Of a DNA stretch of 64,000 bases, positions 17,594 to 26,646 are shown piece after piece. Position 1 is the first letter of the stretch; each line of letters begins with the position of its first letter. Both the position numbers and the translations under genes were made by a program. This stretch comes from Cellulosimicrobium cellulans (GTDB lineage Bacteria; Actinomycetota; Actinomycetes; Actinomycetales; Cellulomonadaceae): assembly GCF_007679345.1 (NCBI RefSeq), contig NZ_VEGH01000017.1, forward strand, positions 1 to 64,000, given 5' to 3'. Below the pieces are notes generated by a model that saw only the letters and a list, made by a program, of their open reading frames with translations, was not told the DNA's origin and did no database searches.

Positions 17594-19915
17594 GTGATCG
17601 AGATCCGCACCTCCGGCCCCGACGGCGCCCACGGCGTCGAGCTCTGGTCCGCCCCGGACGCCGGCGCCGAGCGCCTGCTCGCGAGCCCCGCGCCCGTCGT
17701 CGTCGAGGTCCACACCGGTGACCCGGCCGACTGGCGCGGGGAGCGCGTGCCCGCGCCCTACGGCGAGGTCCTCCGCGACGGGGCCGCCCTGCTCGCCACC
17801 GCCCGGGCCCGGACCGCCGCCGGCGAGGTCGTGGTCGTGGACCGCTGGGCGCCCGAGGGCGACGGCGTCCGCGTCGACCGCCGGGTGCGGGTGCACGCCC
17901 CGGCGCCCGGGACCGCGGTGCGCGCCGTCCTCGACCTCGACGTGGTCGGCGCCGGGTTCGACGAGCGGGCCCAGGTGTTTGCGCCGCCCGCCCTCTACGA
18001 CCTGAACGACGTGGACGGCGACGGCGTCGAGGACTACCTCGACACCCGCGAGCTCGTGTTCCGGGACGACCGGCTCACCGGCCTCGCCGTCCTCGCGTAC
18101 GCCCGGGGCCGGGGGCTCGGGGTGTGGCTGTCCCGCCAGGACGTCCCCGCGCACGACGACGCCCCGGACCGCGCCCGCGGTCAGCAGGCCTTCGCGCAGC
18201 GCACGGACATCGGCTCGCTCGGCCTGCTGGACCGGCCCGGCGGCTGGTCGCTGTCGGCCGCGTACCCCTTCGTGGAGCGTGCGCGCTCGCACGCGCTGAC
18301 GGCCCGGGACCGGGAGCCGTGGGGCGCGTTCTGGCCCGTCGACGACGAGACCGACCTCACCGTGTCCTACGGCGTCGGCGTGGTGCGCGGGGCGACGGCG
18401 ACCGACGCGCTGTGGCAGCTCTGGGGTGCCCGCGTGGCGCACCTGCAGCCGCGGCGCGTCGAGCTGCCGGTGCCCCTCGAGGACCTCACCGCCCTGCGCC
18501 TCGACGCGCTGCTGCCGTACTACCGGGAGAACGCCACGACGGCGGGCTTCGTGACGAACTGCCACCCGCAGGACGGGCGCCAGCTCGGCGACGTGCTGCA
18601 GTACGGCTTCACCGGGCAGACCGTGCTCAACGCCCTGCACGTGCTGAACCACGCCCCCGAGATCGCGGACCCCGCGGCGCGCGACAAGGCGCTGCGGGCG
18701 GTCGAGAGCTTCGTCCGGAGGGCCGGCGGCTCGCCGCTGGGCCTGGTGCACACGCTCTACGACTTCGACTCCGAGCGGGACGCGAGCTGGTGGAGCGGGC
18801 TGCTGCTGCCGCTGGCGTACGCGGAGGAGGGTGCCGACCTGCGGGACCTGATGGGCCCGGTGCTCGAGCACATGGCCTACGCGGTGGACGCGCTGTCGGG
18901 CGCGCCCGACGGCACGTACCTGCGGTGCGTCGCCGAGGAGCACCACGCCCTGCTCCGCGCCTACGCCGCAGAGCGCGAGCGCGGCACGGTGCACGAGGAG
19001 TGGCTCGCGGTCGCGCGGTCCTTCGGGGAGTTCCTGCTCGGGGCGCAGGAGGAGGACGGGTCCTGGCGCCGTGCTTACGCCTTCGACGGGTCGGCGCTCG
19101 TCGAGCCCCGCGCGTGGTTCGGCCGGGCGGAGCTCAACCAGAAGTCGTCGACCGCGACCGCGGTGCCGTTCCTGCACGAGCTGTTCCTGGCCACCGGCGA
19201 CCCGCGCTGGCGGGACGCCGCGGTGCGCGCGGCCGGGTTCGTCGCCGAGCACTTCGTCCGGGGGCTCAAGTTCAACGGCGGCATCCACGACTCGATCTAC
19301 GCCCGGGCCCAGCTGGTCGACTCCGAGAGCATCCTGTTCTCGCTGCGGGCCTGCCTCGCCGCCGCCGAGCTCACCGGCGACGACGATCTGCGCGCGGCCG
19401 CGGTGGACGCGGCGCGCGTGCTGGCCACCTGGGTCTACCTCTGGGACGTGCCGCTGCCGCCCGGGAGCACGATGGCCGGGTACGGGTTCCGCAGCACCGG
19501 CTGGAGCGCCTGCGACACCGCGGGCGCCGGCTACATCCACCCCTACGAGCTGCACGCCGTGCCCGACCTGTTCGAGGCCGCCCTGATCGGCGAGGACGAC
19601 GTGCTCGCCGAGGTCGCGGACCTCGTGCTGCACGGCTCGAACGAGACCGTCGCGACCCCCGGGCGCGACTGGGGGTACGCCCGGCCGGGGTTGCAGGAGG
19701 AGGGGCTGCTGGTCAGCTGGTGGCTGATCGACGACCCGATGTTCGTGGACACCGGCTTCGGCGGCCGCGGCAAGGGCGAGGGCAACAAGACCTGCCTGCC
19801 GTGGATCTCGGCCGTCGGCATCGACGCCACCGACGAGGTCCTGCGCCGCTTCGGCACCACCGACCTGCGGACGTGCTGGCAGGACCGCCGCCGCGCCGCC
19901 GTCGCGTCCCGCTAG
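17594..19915 (+). CDS. Large uncharacterised protein, probable intracellular (alpha/alpha)6-barrel glycosidase or lyase
   Basis: A 773-residue soluble protein with no signal peptide; GTG 17594 has AGGAG at 17583-17587. The first 270 residues look like a beta-rich domain (ELWSAPDAGAERLL, VVVDRW, VDRRVRVHAP). The rest has alternating helical segments with aromatic/acidic motifs (YDFDSERDASWWSG, GRAELNQKSST, FNGGIHDSIYARAQLVDSES) like six-hairpin glycosidases. I cannot assign a GH or PL family. Its position after the importer and before the LacI gene implies that it acts on the transported sugar. The block after residue 500 contains several conserved-looking acidic residues that could be catalytic. 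Confidence 0.65.
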   Translation: MIEIRTSGPDGAHGVELWSAPDAGAERLLASPAPVVVEVHTGDPADWRGERVPAPYGEVLRDGAALLATARARTAAGEVVVVDRWAPEGDGVRVDRRVRVHAPAPGTAVRAVLDLDVVGAGFDERAQVFAPPALYDLNDVDGDGVEDYLDTRELVFRDDRLTGLAVLAYARGRGLGVWLSRQDVPAHDDAPDRARGQQAFAQRTDIGSLGLLDRPGGWSLSAAYPFVERARSHALTARDREPWGAFWPVDDETDLTVSYGVGVVRGATATDALWQLWGARVAHLQPRRVELPVPLEDLTALRLDALLPYYRENATTAGFVTNCHPQDGRQLGDVLQYGFTGQTVLNALHVLNHAPEIADPAARDKALRAVESFVRRAGGSPLGLVHTLYDFDSERDASWWSGLLLPLAYAEEGADLRDLMGPVLEHMAYAVDALSGAPDGTYLRCVAEEHHALLRAYAAERERGTVHEEWLAVARSFGEFLLGAQEEDGSWRRAYAFDGSALVEPRAWFGRAELNQKSSTATAVPFLHELFLATGDPRWRDAAVRAAGFVAEHFVRGLKFNGGIHDSIYARAQLVDSESILFSLRACLAAAELTGDDDLRAAAVDAARVLATWVYLWDVPLPPGSTMAGYGFRSTGWSACDTAGAGYIHPYELHAVPDLFEAALIGEDDVLAEVADLVLHGSNETVATPGRDWGYARPGLQEEGLLVSWWLIDDPMFVDTGFGGRGKGEGNKTCLPWISAVGIDATDEVLRRFGTTDLRTCWQDRRRAAVASR

Positions 19916-20008
19916 GGTCGGCGGACACAGGTGGTGGACGTCACGAGCGCCCCGCCCGGGTCGACCGGGCGGGGCGGTGACGCCGGGGACGACGGGAGCG
20001 CACGGGCG

Positions 20009-21058
20009 ATGGGTCGGGAGAGCGGCGACGTCGTGCAGCAGCGCCCGGCCGCCCGCGCCACGCTCGCGGACGTCGCGCGGCGTGCCGGGGTGTCGAAGGG
20101 CACCGCGTCCAAGGCGCTCAACGGGCGCGGCGAGATCCGGCCCGAGACGCGTCAGCGCGTGCTGGAGGCCGCCGACGCGCTGTCGTTCACGCCGTCGGTG
20201 CTCGCCCAGAACCTCGCCAACGGCCGCACCGGCACCGTCGGGGTCCTGACCAACGACCTCGAGGGCCGGTTCGTCATCCCGATCCTCATGGGCGCGGAGG
20301 ACGCGCTCGGGGCCGGCCGCATCTCGGTGATCCTCACCGACGCGCGCGGGGACGCCATCCGCGAGCAGCAGCAGCTGCGCACCCTGCTCGAGCGGCAGAT
20401 CGACGGGCTGATCGTCGTCGGCGGCCCGCGCACGGACCCGCGCCCCTCGCTCGGGCAGGACCTCCCGGTGCCGGTGGTCTACGCCTACGCGCCCTCCGAG
20501 GACCCGCAGGACCTGTCGCTGGCCGCCGACAACGTCCAGGCCGGCCGCATCGCCGCCGAGCACCTCTGGGACCTCGGCCGCCGCCGGATCGCCTACGTCG
20601 GCGGAGACCCCAGCTACGCCGCGTCCCGGGAGCGCGAGGCCGGCGCGGCGGCGGCGCTCGCCGAGCACGGCGCGACGCTGCTCGGCACCGGCGCCGCCTC
20701 CGGCAACTGGAGCGAGCGCTGGGGCCGCGCGGCGACCACGCGCCTGCTGGCGCAGCACCCTGATCTGGACGCGGTCGTCGCCGCGTCGGACCAGCTCGCG
20801 CGCGCCGCGCTCGACATCCTGCGGGACCACGGCCGCCGGGTGCCCCAGGACGTGGCGGTGGTGGGCCACGACAACTGGTCGCTCGTCGTGACCAACACCC
20901 GGCCGGAGCTGACCAGCGTCGACACCCGGCTCGAGCTCCTCGGGCGGACCGCCGCCAGCCGGCTGTTCGCCGCGCTCTCGGGGGACGAGCTGGGGGCCGG
21001 GGTGGAGCTGCTGCCGGTCGAGCTCGCGGTGCGCGGCTCGACCGTCGCGGACGGCTGA
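20009..21058 (+). CDS. LacI-family transcriptional regulator
   Basis: A 349-residue repressor. Residues 18-38 form the LacI helix-turn-helix (TLADVARRAGVSKGTASKAL), followed by the hinge region and a periplasmic-binding-like effector domain (GTVGVLTNDL, DGLIVVGGP, RRIAYVGGDP, VAVVGHDNW). ATG 20009 is preferred over the GTG at 19931 because GGGAG lies upstream and the HTH then begins at the usual distance. It probably controls the sugar operon through the operator at 14302, with the imported sugar as effector (inference). Confidence 0.9.
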   Translation: MGRESGDVVQQRPAARATLADVARRAGVSKGTASKALNGRGEIRPETRQRVLEAADALSFTPSVLAQNLANGRTGTVGVLTNDLEGRFVIPILMGAEDALGAGRISVILTDARGDAIREQQQLRTLLERQIDGLIVVGGPRTDPRPSLGQDLPVPVVYAYAPSEDPQDLSLAADNVQAGRIAAEHLWDLGRRRIAYVGGDPSYAASREREAGAAAALAEHGATLLGTGAASGNWSERWGRAATTRLLAQHPDLDAVVAASDQLARAALDILRDHGRRVPQDVAVVGHDNWSLVVTNTRPELTSVDTRLELLGRTAASRLFAALSGDELGAGVELLPVELAVRGSTVADG

Positions 21059-21126
21059 GCCGCGGCGGGACGGGCGCCGGTGGGTCCGGGGTCCGGGCGC
21101 CCGTGATCGGGCTACGGTGGGTCACC

Positions 21127-21642
21127 GTGCCGCTCTTCTCCCGCCGCCACGCCCTGCCCGACGACGTGCGCCGCACCCTCGACCTCCCGGCGGGCGACCG
21201 CGTGCTCGCCGTCGCCGCGTCGGGCGACCGCTGGCTCGTCGCCACCCGGCAGGCGCTCTACGTCGCCGGCGGGACCGCGGACGCGCCGGTGCGCCGGCAC
21301 CCGTGGTCGGACGTCGACCGGGCGTCGTTCGCGCCCGAGCCGCCCGCCATCACCGTGCACTGGGTGACCGGCGCCGTCGAGGTGCTGCCGCTGGACCCGC
21401 CCGTGCCGGTCGCGTTCGCGCAGACCCTGCGGGAGCGGGTGCAGTCGTCGGTCGTGCACGTCGAGACCGTCACCGTCCCGGGTGCCGGGCCCGTCCGGGT
21501 CGCCCTGCGCCGGGGCGAGTCGGGGGACCTGTTCACGCAGGTCATCGGCACGGGACGCGTCGACCTCGCCGACCCCGGGGTGGCGGCCCTGCTCGACGCC
21601 GCAGAGGCGCGGGTGCGCGCGGCGGCCGGCCTGCGCGCGTGA
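21127..21642 (+). CDS. Conserved hypothetical actinobacterial protein
   Basis: A soluble protein of 171 residues from GTG 21127; the longer frame from GTG 21103 would add eight. A -10-like TACGGT at 21113-21118 ends 8 nt before GTG 21127, suggesting a leaderless mRNA. The sequence (PLFSRRHALPDDVRRTLDLP, GDRWLVATRQALYVA) resembles a widespread actinobacterial family in which a beta-rich domain may resemble a PH-like fold. No function is known. Confidence 0.65.
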   Translation: MPLFSRRHALPDDVRRTLDLPAGDRVLAVAASGDRWLVATRQALYVAGGTADAPVRRHPWSDVDRASFAPEPPAITVHWVTGAVEVLPLDPPVPVAFAQTLRERVQSSVVHVETVTVPGAGPVRVALRRGESGDLFTQVIGTGRVDLADPGVAALLDAAEARVRAAAGLRA

Positions 21643-21717
21643 TCCCGGCGGTGACCGGGACCACGCGGGACGTGTCAGGAGCAGCCCCGGAGGGCTGCTA
21701 GAGTTCTTCCCGCACGA

Positions 21718-21790
<73 letters not shown>

Positions 21791-21795
21791 CAGGA

Positions 21796-21835
21796 GAAGG
21801 CCCCTGACCAGCGGAAACGTCGGTTGGGGGCCTTC
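21796..21835 (+). terminator. Terminator after tRNA-Asn
   Basis: GAAGGCCCC (21796-21804) pairs with GGGGCCTTC (21827-21835) around a 22-nt loop, six bases past the tRNA end. No strong T-run follows. Confidence 0.6.
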
Positions 21836-21856
21836 GTCGTCCTCGGGGACGGGTCC

Positions 21857-21878
21857 AAGTACTCTCAGAAGTACTCTC
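21857..21878. repeat. Tandem direct repeat AAGTACTCTC beside tRNA-Asn
   Basis: AAGTACTCTC occurs at 21857-21866 and again at 21869-21878, a 12-bp step, within 70 bp of the tRNA 3' end. Short direct repeats beside a tRNA can be recombinase arm-type sites. No integrase gene is recognisable nearby, so this is only suggestive. Confidence 0.4.
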
Positions 21879-22014
21879 TGAGCCGGCGCGACGCAGTGCG
21901 TCCGCGTGGGACGACCGACCGGGATCCTCCGGCACACCGACCACCCGCGTCGACCGAGGCAGGCACGTACGCGCACGCCCGAGGCGGGGCGCCACAGGTC
22001 CGCCTCGACGACGG

Positions 22015-22434
22015 TCAGGCATCGACCTCGCGCTGCCCGCCCTGCCGGCGGGGGACCGGGAGCCTCGGCCACCACTCCTCGCCCTCGCCATGGGGCTGAG
22101 GTGGCACTCCCGCCAGCGCGAGGACCTCGATCACGCGCAACGCCTCATCCGCCTCGAGCGGCTGTCGTTTCGCGTGGTCGACCTCGCCGCCGAGAACACC
22201 GTTGGTGCACAGCGCCAGCACGGCGCGGGTCGTGGGGCTCAGAGACGTGATGCCACGAGACTGGCCGATCACGACACGCCCGCACCAGAGCGGATCGAAA
22301 CCTGTGGACGACTCCACTCCTCCGGACCGCTGCAGCCGCGGCGCTCCCGCGGGCTGCCGCGCCGTCCTGCCGGCCGCCGAAGTCCCCGCCAAACGCTGCG
22401 CGCAATGATTCTTGACCAGCTTGTCGAGATGCAC
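22015..22434 (-). CDS. Unrecognised small protein (possible gene remnant)
   Basis: A 139-residue minus-strand frame from GTG 22434. The C-terminal half (SLSPTTRAVLALCTNGVLGG, ALRVIEVLALAGVPPQP) has G/C-ending codons and plausible amphipathic helices, so it may be a real coding remnant, but I recognise no family. The N-terminal half looks less protein-like. It lies in the gene-poor zone right after tRNA-Asn, where decayed mobile-element genes are expected. Confidence 0.25.
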   Translation of the reverse strand: MHLDKLVKNHCAQRLAGTSAAGRTARQPAGAPRLQRSGGVESSTGFDPLWCGRVVIGQSRGITSLSPTTRAVLALCTNGVLGGEVDHAKRQPLEADEALRVIEVLALAGVPPQPHGEGEEWWPRLPVPRRQGGQREVDA

Positions 22435-23727
22435 CCCCTCGCGATCGTCTGACGCGACCTACGACGAGGGCCGTGACCGAGACCGTCTCGCACGAGCACC
22501 CGCCACCGGCGCCGCCGGTGGACTCGCAGACACGGAGCCTCAACACCAGCTGACGAGCGCGCCACCACCGTTCTCCTGCGAGCGACTCGTCCCGCTGCTC
22601 GGCCCGAAGGGCCGCACCACCGTGTCAGCAGCGGGTGGGAAGCCGGCCGCGCGCAGGGCGGGGGCGGCCGACGAGACACCCCACCCCACCCCATCAGGGG
22701 GTGTCGAGGAGGTTCCACGACCGGGGCGACCCGGCTCTGCCGGGCACGAGCAGCGGGAACATCCCGCACTCTCGCGAGTGGGCGCCGAGCGAAGCGAGGT
22801 GGCTCGCCCCCTTATGCCCTTTCTCCTCCGTTCGAGGATCACAGCCGTTGCTGGTCCGACGTCGGTCGTATCGACTCGGTGACCAGGGACGACAGGCGGA
22901 TCGCGCTGGTCCGTATCGGACCCGATCCAAGCCGTATACGGGTATCGGGGCCGATGCTGTGCAGCATGTTGTCCCTGGTCGTGGCACCGGCCCTGGTATC
23001 GGGCTTGGCGCGTCAGCTGCCACCCCCGATACCAGGGCCGGGTCGAGGCCGTCGCGACCGCGATGCGCGCTGCAGTGGCCCGGGATCACCGTGCTCGGGG
23101 CGGGCGTGTCTCGCGGGGAACCACCCAGCCTCGGCGACGACTGGGGCGAGCGCGGGACCCAGCACGTGCCCGTCGCTCGATGCAGCGTCCGGCGAGCTGG
23201 TCGCCAGTCGAGCGACGTGTCATTGCGAGGTCGTTCCGCGCCTCACCGGGCTCAGCAACCCGCCGGTTCCCAGTCGGCATCGTGGGCACCGGGCAACTCG
23301 TGCTGCGGTAGCGAGGCACCGCAGCACGAGTCGTGCGAGAGACCGCGCCGCGTGCTCGTGCAGACACGGTGGTGAGAGCGCGGACGACCGAAGGCTGAGG
23401 CGCCCAGAACACAGCGCTCCGCGGTACAGGCGGACCCTGATGGGGCCCAACCACGACCCGTGCGCAGGGCCAGAGCGGGTCCGTGTTCGCCCGACGGAAG
23501 ACGACGAGCCCGGAACGGACCCATGGTGGGGTCCGCTCCGGGCGACGGCCGGTCCCCATCGGGGCTCGGTCATGCGGGAAGCGTGGGGTTGGCCACAGAG
23601 ACCAGCGCAGGGTCGAGCTTCGTCTTGATCATCCAGAAGAGCTGTCGCCGTCATCGGGCTCGAAGGGCTGCGCCGTTGCGCGCCGGGACGCTAGGTTCCT
23701 GGCGACGCTTGGGAGAGGACGACGGCA
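22435..23727. other. Gene-poor block rich in long palindromes
   Basis: No convincing gene is seen in about 1.3 kb. Perfect or near-perfect inverted repeats cluster here: 22730-22744 (CCCGGC/GCCGGG), 22908-22922 (GGTCCG/CGGACC), 22954-22967 (ATGCTG/CAGCAT), 22987-23041 (17-bp stem CCGGCCCTGGTATCGGG), 23171-23217 (10-bp CGTCGCTCGA), 23297-23330 (13-bp CTCGTGCTGCGGT) and 23509-23542 (14-bp stem with one mismatch). The sequence GTATCGG or its complement recurs. The block could be a replication or transfer origin of an element, structured RNA, or decayed DNA. Confidence 0.6.
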
Positions 23728-25908
23728 GTGACGCGCGAGGACGGCGACCGGCTTGGGGATGGGCCCGGGCTTGGCGGGGCGAGCAGCGTCATCGGGTGGC
23801 ACGACGAGCCCATCGCCAACGACGCGGACGACGCGTTCGGGCGTATCGCGATCGCGGACCACCTCGCCAGGCTCCTGGCGGACAACCACACCTGGGAGGC
23901 CAGTCGCGTCTACGGGCTCATCGGGCCGTGGGGCAGCGGGAAGACGTCCGTCATCAACATGGTCTGCGACCGCCTACGACGCGCAGGGGCAGGTGGACAG
24001 GGAGAGCGATGGGTCGTCGCCCGGTTCACGCCATGGGCGACGAGCTCCAGCGACGCCCTGCTCGTCGAGTTCTACTCGTCGCTGTCGGCCGCGCTCGGGC
24101 GCGACCCCGGCTCCAAGAGAGCGCGCAAGCTGCTCGGCGGATGCATGCAGGCCGCCGCGCCGATGCTCAACCTCGTCCCGCACGTCGGTCCCGCCCTCGT
24201 CGGGCCAGCGCGGGCTGGGGGCAAGCTGCTCGCTCGTCAGAAGCCCTGGGAGCGAGCCTTCGCCGACTTCACCCGCGCGCTGGCGAAGATGCGCGTGCGG
24301 GTGCTCGTCGTCGCCGACGACGTCGACCGGCTGCAGCCCGACGAGCTCGCCACGCTGTTGAAGGTGGTACGCCTGCTCGGCCGGTTCCCGGGCGTGGACT
24401 ACCTGCTGGCGTACGACGAGGCGACGCTCTTCGCCAACCTGCCCGGCCCCGCGGCTGGCACCGGCCGGGCTCGGCTGTTCATGGAGAAGATCGTCCAGTA
24501 CCCGCTGGCCCTGCCACCGCTGCTCGCCCACCAGGTGCTGAACCGCTTCCACGACGGCCTGACGGCTGCGCTCCAGGACCGTCCCGGCACCCGGCCCAGC
24601 TACAGCCGGCTCGAGGGTCTGCAGGACCTGCTCGTGCGACAGCTGGACACCCCGCGCAGCATCGACCGCTACCTCGCCCAGGTCAGGTTCGTGCTCTCGA
24701 TGCACACCCCGGGGGAGACCGACACGATCGACCTCCTGCTCGTCACGCTCCTGCACATGCAGTTCCCGACCGTCTACGCGCGCCTACCGGTGTGGCGCGG
24801 CCGCCTCACCGGTCACAAGAGCATCAGCGACCTGCTGCGCCCCGACGGCGAGCAGCACGACTTCAAACCGCTGTTCGCAGGCCTTGAGGGGGACCAGCGC
24901 GACGATGCGTTCGGACTGGTCCGAGAACTGTTCGGGATCGTCGACGGGCGAGGCCCGAGCAACCGTGGCGCCCCGCACATCAGCGACCACTTCTACTTCG
25001 ATCGCTACCTCGTGCACATGGTCCCCGATGACGACATCGCGGACGCGGCCATCACCGCCGCGCTCGCCGAGGCACGTCGGCAGGGTCCGCGCGCCGCGGC
25101 GCTGAGCGACCTGCTCACCAACGAGGCGGTCCGCGGGCTGCCCGACCTCGCCCTGATGAAGCTCGAGCAAGCCTCGGAGCCGAACAGGTTCAACCCGCCC
25201 GAGGCGACCGGAACCCTCAACCTCGTCGCCGCGATCTGCCACGTCCTGCCACAGCTGCCAGACGGGCCGAACCCGCTGCGCCGGCGCTGGGAGCGGGCGG
25301 CCCGCTGGGCGGCGGAACAGATCTGCGCGTTGCCCACCGACGTCGAACCAGACGCCCTGCAGGACGCGCTCGGCTCTTGCCCCGACCTGCTGTTGCGGCA
25401 GCGGGTCGTCGAGTACGCCTCGAGGAGGCCCGAGGTCGCGTTCGATGACGGCTGGCCGGCCGAGCCCGCGGCCATCGCGGTCGTCGCCGGCCGGGTTGCC
25501 GACGAGGTCGCCACGTTCTGCCTCGAGCACCTCGCGGCGGGCGACGCGGCCGATCCGAGCAGCAACATGATCTCCGCGCTGACGTTCGTGGTCGACAAGG
25601 GTGACGCCGAGCAGCTGCGGGCGCGACTGCATGAGCAGCTGGGGGACCGGTTCACGAGCGAGGATCTCGCCGCCCGGTGCGTCGCGCAGTCGGTCCTGAT
25701 CGCCGCCGAACCAGTTGCAGGGCTCGAGAACCTCGTCGCAGGGCTGTTCTCGCGACTGGTTCCGCCGGACGACCCGTTCTACGACACCGTCCGTGAGGAC
25801 GATGTCGACCGCCGTGACCTGTCGTGGGCCAACCGTCGACGCTTCGCACGCGGGCGCGCGGTGCGGCCAGCACCGCCCGAACCCGAACCCGAGGCGCATG
25901 CGCCGTGA
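23728..25908 (+). CDS. KAP-family P-loop NTPase
   Basis: A 726-residue protein, GTG start at 23728. Walker A GPWGSGKT is at residues 66-73 and Walker B VRVLVVADDVDRL at about 189-201. A hydrophobic Ala/Leu/Gly-rich stretch (residues 133-170) lies between them, as in KAP NTPases, which usually carry membrane-inserted helices there. The C-terminal 300 residues are helical with no recognised domain. KAP NTPases occur in plasmid-borne and phage-defence contexts. Here the gene is followed by an Lsr2-like gene inside a probable island. Defence function is inference only. Confidence 0.82.
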   Translation: MTREDGDRLGDGPGLGGASSVIGWHDEPIANDADDAFGRIAIADHLARLLADNHTWEASRVYGLIGPWGSGKTSVINMVCDRLRRAGAGGQGERWVVARFTPWATSSSDALLVEFYSSLSAALGRDPGSKRARKLLGGCMQAAAPMLNLVPHVGPALVGPARAGGKLLARQKPWERAFADFTRALAKMRVRVLVVADDVDRLQPDELATLLKVVRLLGRFPGVDYLLAYDEATLFANLPGPAAGTGRARLFMEKIVQYPLALPPLLAHQVLNRFHDGLTAALQDRPGTRPSYSRLEGLQDLLVRQLDTPRSIDRYLAQVRFVLSMHTPGETDTIDLLLVTLLHMQFPTVYARLPVWRGRLTGHKSISDLLRPDGEQHDFKPLFAGLEGDQRDDAFGLVRELFGIVDGRGPSNRGAPHISDHFYFDRYLVHMVPDDDIADAAITAALAEARRQGPRAAALSDLLTNEAVRGLPDLALMKLEQASEPNRFNPPEATGTLNLVAAICHVLPQLPDGPNPLRRRWERAARWAAEQICALPTDVEPDALQDALGSCPDLLLRQRVVEYASRRPEVAFDDGWPAEPAAIAVVAGRVADEVATFCLEHLAAGDAADPSSNMISALTFVVDKGDAEQLRARLHEQLGDRFTSEDLAARCVAQSVLIAAEPVAGLENLVAGLFSRLVPPDDPFYDTVREDDVDRRDLSWANRRRFARGRAVRPAPPEPEPEAHAP

Positions 25909-25936
25909 CGCCGAGCGCCGCACGCGATCGCGGCAG

Positions 25937-25966
25937 GTCGGCATCACCTAACAGTCCCGTGCCGAC
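25937..25966 (+). terminator. Weak hairpin after the KAP NTPase gene
   Basis: GTCGGCA (25937-25943) pairs with TGCCGAC (25960-25966) over a 16-nt loop, 29 bases after the KAP stop codon and before lsr2. It is short and lacks a T-run. Confidence 0.35.
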
Positions 25967-26001
25967 ATGATGCTTGGAACGCCTTCGGAAAAAGGAACGT
26001 C

Positions 26002-26346
26002 ACGGCTCGCAAGACTCAGATCCTCCTGATCGACGACGTCGATGGCGCCAGCGCCGATGAGACCGTCACGTTCGGTTTGGACGGCGTGAGCTACGAGATC
26101 GACCTGACGAGCGCGCGCGCCACCGAGCTGCGTCAGGCGCTGGCCGGCTACGTCGGTCATGGTCGCAAGGTCCCCGGCCGAGGACCGGCGCAGGGAGTGC
26201 GCGGGACCAGCAGGTACGCACGCGAGTCGGGCCGTGACTACGTGCCCGCCGAGGTCCGCGCCTGGGCGGTGGCGAAGGGGATGGACGTGCCAGTGCGAGG
26301 CCGGATCCCCGGAGACATCCTCGACAAGTACCGCGCCGCACACTGA
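26002..26346 (+). CDS. lsr2: Lsr2-family nucleoid-associated protein with an ACG at the start position
   Basis: Reading from 26002 gives a 114-residue protein matching Lsr2 end to end. The N-terminal dimerisation part is ARKTQILLIDDVDGASADET, then VTFGLDGVSYEIDL; the C-terminal AT-hook-like DNA-binding part is VRAWAVAKGMDVPVRGRIP, containing the RGR motif. The codon where Lsr2 proteins have ATG is ACG (26002-26004), with AAAGGA at 25991-25996 at good spacing. No ATG, GTG or TTG lies upstream in frame before the KAP gene region. Either ACG initiates weakly or the start has mutated. GTG 26077 would remove the dimerisation domain. Lsr2 silences AT-rich foreign DNA. Confidence 0.8.
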   Translation, partial: TARKTQILLIDDVDGASADETVTFGLDGVSYEIDLTSARATELRQALAGYVGHGRKVPGRGPAQGVRGTSRYARESGRDYVPAEVRAWAVAKGMDVPVRGRIPGDILDKYRAAH

Positions 26347-26354
26347 ACCGATTA

Positions 26355-26624
26355 GTGGACGAGCAGGAGAAGCGTCCTGACGCAGCGTCGCTGAGGCATC
26401 TGGTCTCGCTGCGGTTCATGCTTGCGGACGCCACCGGGTGGGCATCGCAAGCCGGCCCCGAGCGGCTGACGACCACAGGCGTCCTCCTGGACGGCGTCGG
26501 AGCATGCTCTCGCGCTGGCTGCCCCCGAGGCCGGGGTGTCGGTACGTGCTCGTCGAGCGTCGAACTTTCGAGCTCACGTCTGACTCTTGTTGATCGGCTG
26601 CTCCTCAGTGGGCGGCCCAGCTGA
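26355..26624 (+). CDS. Short unrecognised protein, probably truncated
   Basis: GTG 26355 lies 8 bases after the lsr2 stop. The first 45 residues (DEQEKRPDAASLRHLVSLRF, MLADATGWASQAGPERLTTT, GVLLDGVG) look like a real helical protein start, but the remainder is Ser/Cys/Arg-rich and unlike a protein. A likely reading is a longer gene cut by a frameshift or deletion near 26505. The rest of the stretch to 26646 shows nothing else. Confidence 0.3.
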   Translation: MDEQEKRPDAASLRHLVSLRFMLADATGWASQAGPERLTTTGVLLDGVGACSRAGCPRGRGVGTCSSSVELSSSRLTLVDRLLLSGRPS

Positions 26625-26646
26625 CTCCTGGCTCTTGTCCGAGTGC

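Noticed and set aside
17423-20869. A 1148-codon open frame on the minus strand across the sugar-operon genes
   Set aside because: It is antisense to genes with clear motifs, its product is Arg/His/Val-rich low-complexity sequence, and such shadow frames are expected at this GC content.
22730-23542. CRISPR array
   Set aside because: The hairpins differ in sequence and spacing; there are no regular identical repeats with unique spacers and no cas genes.
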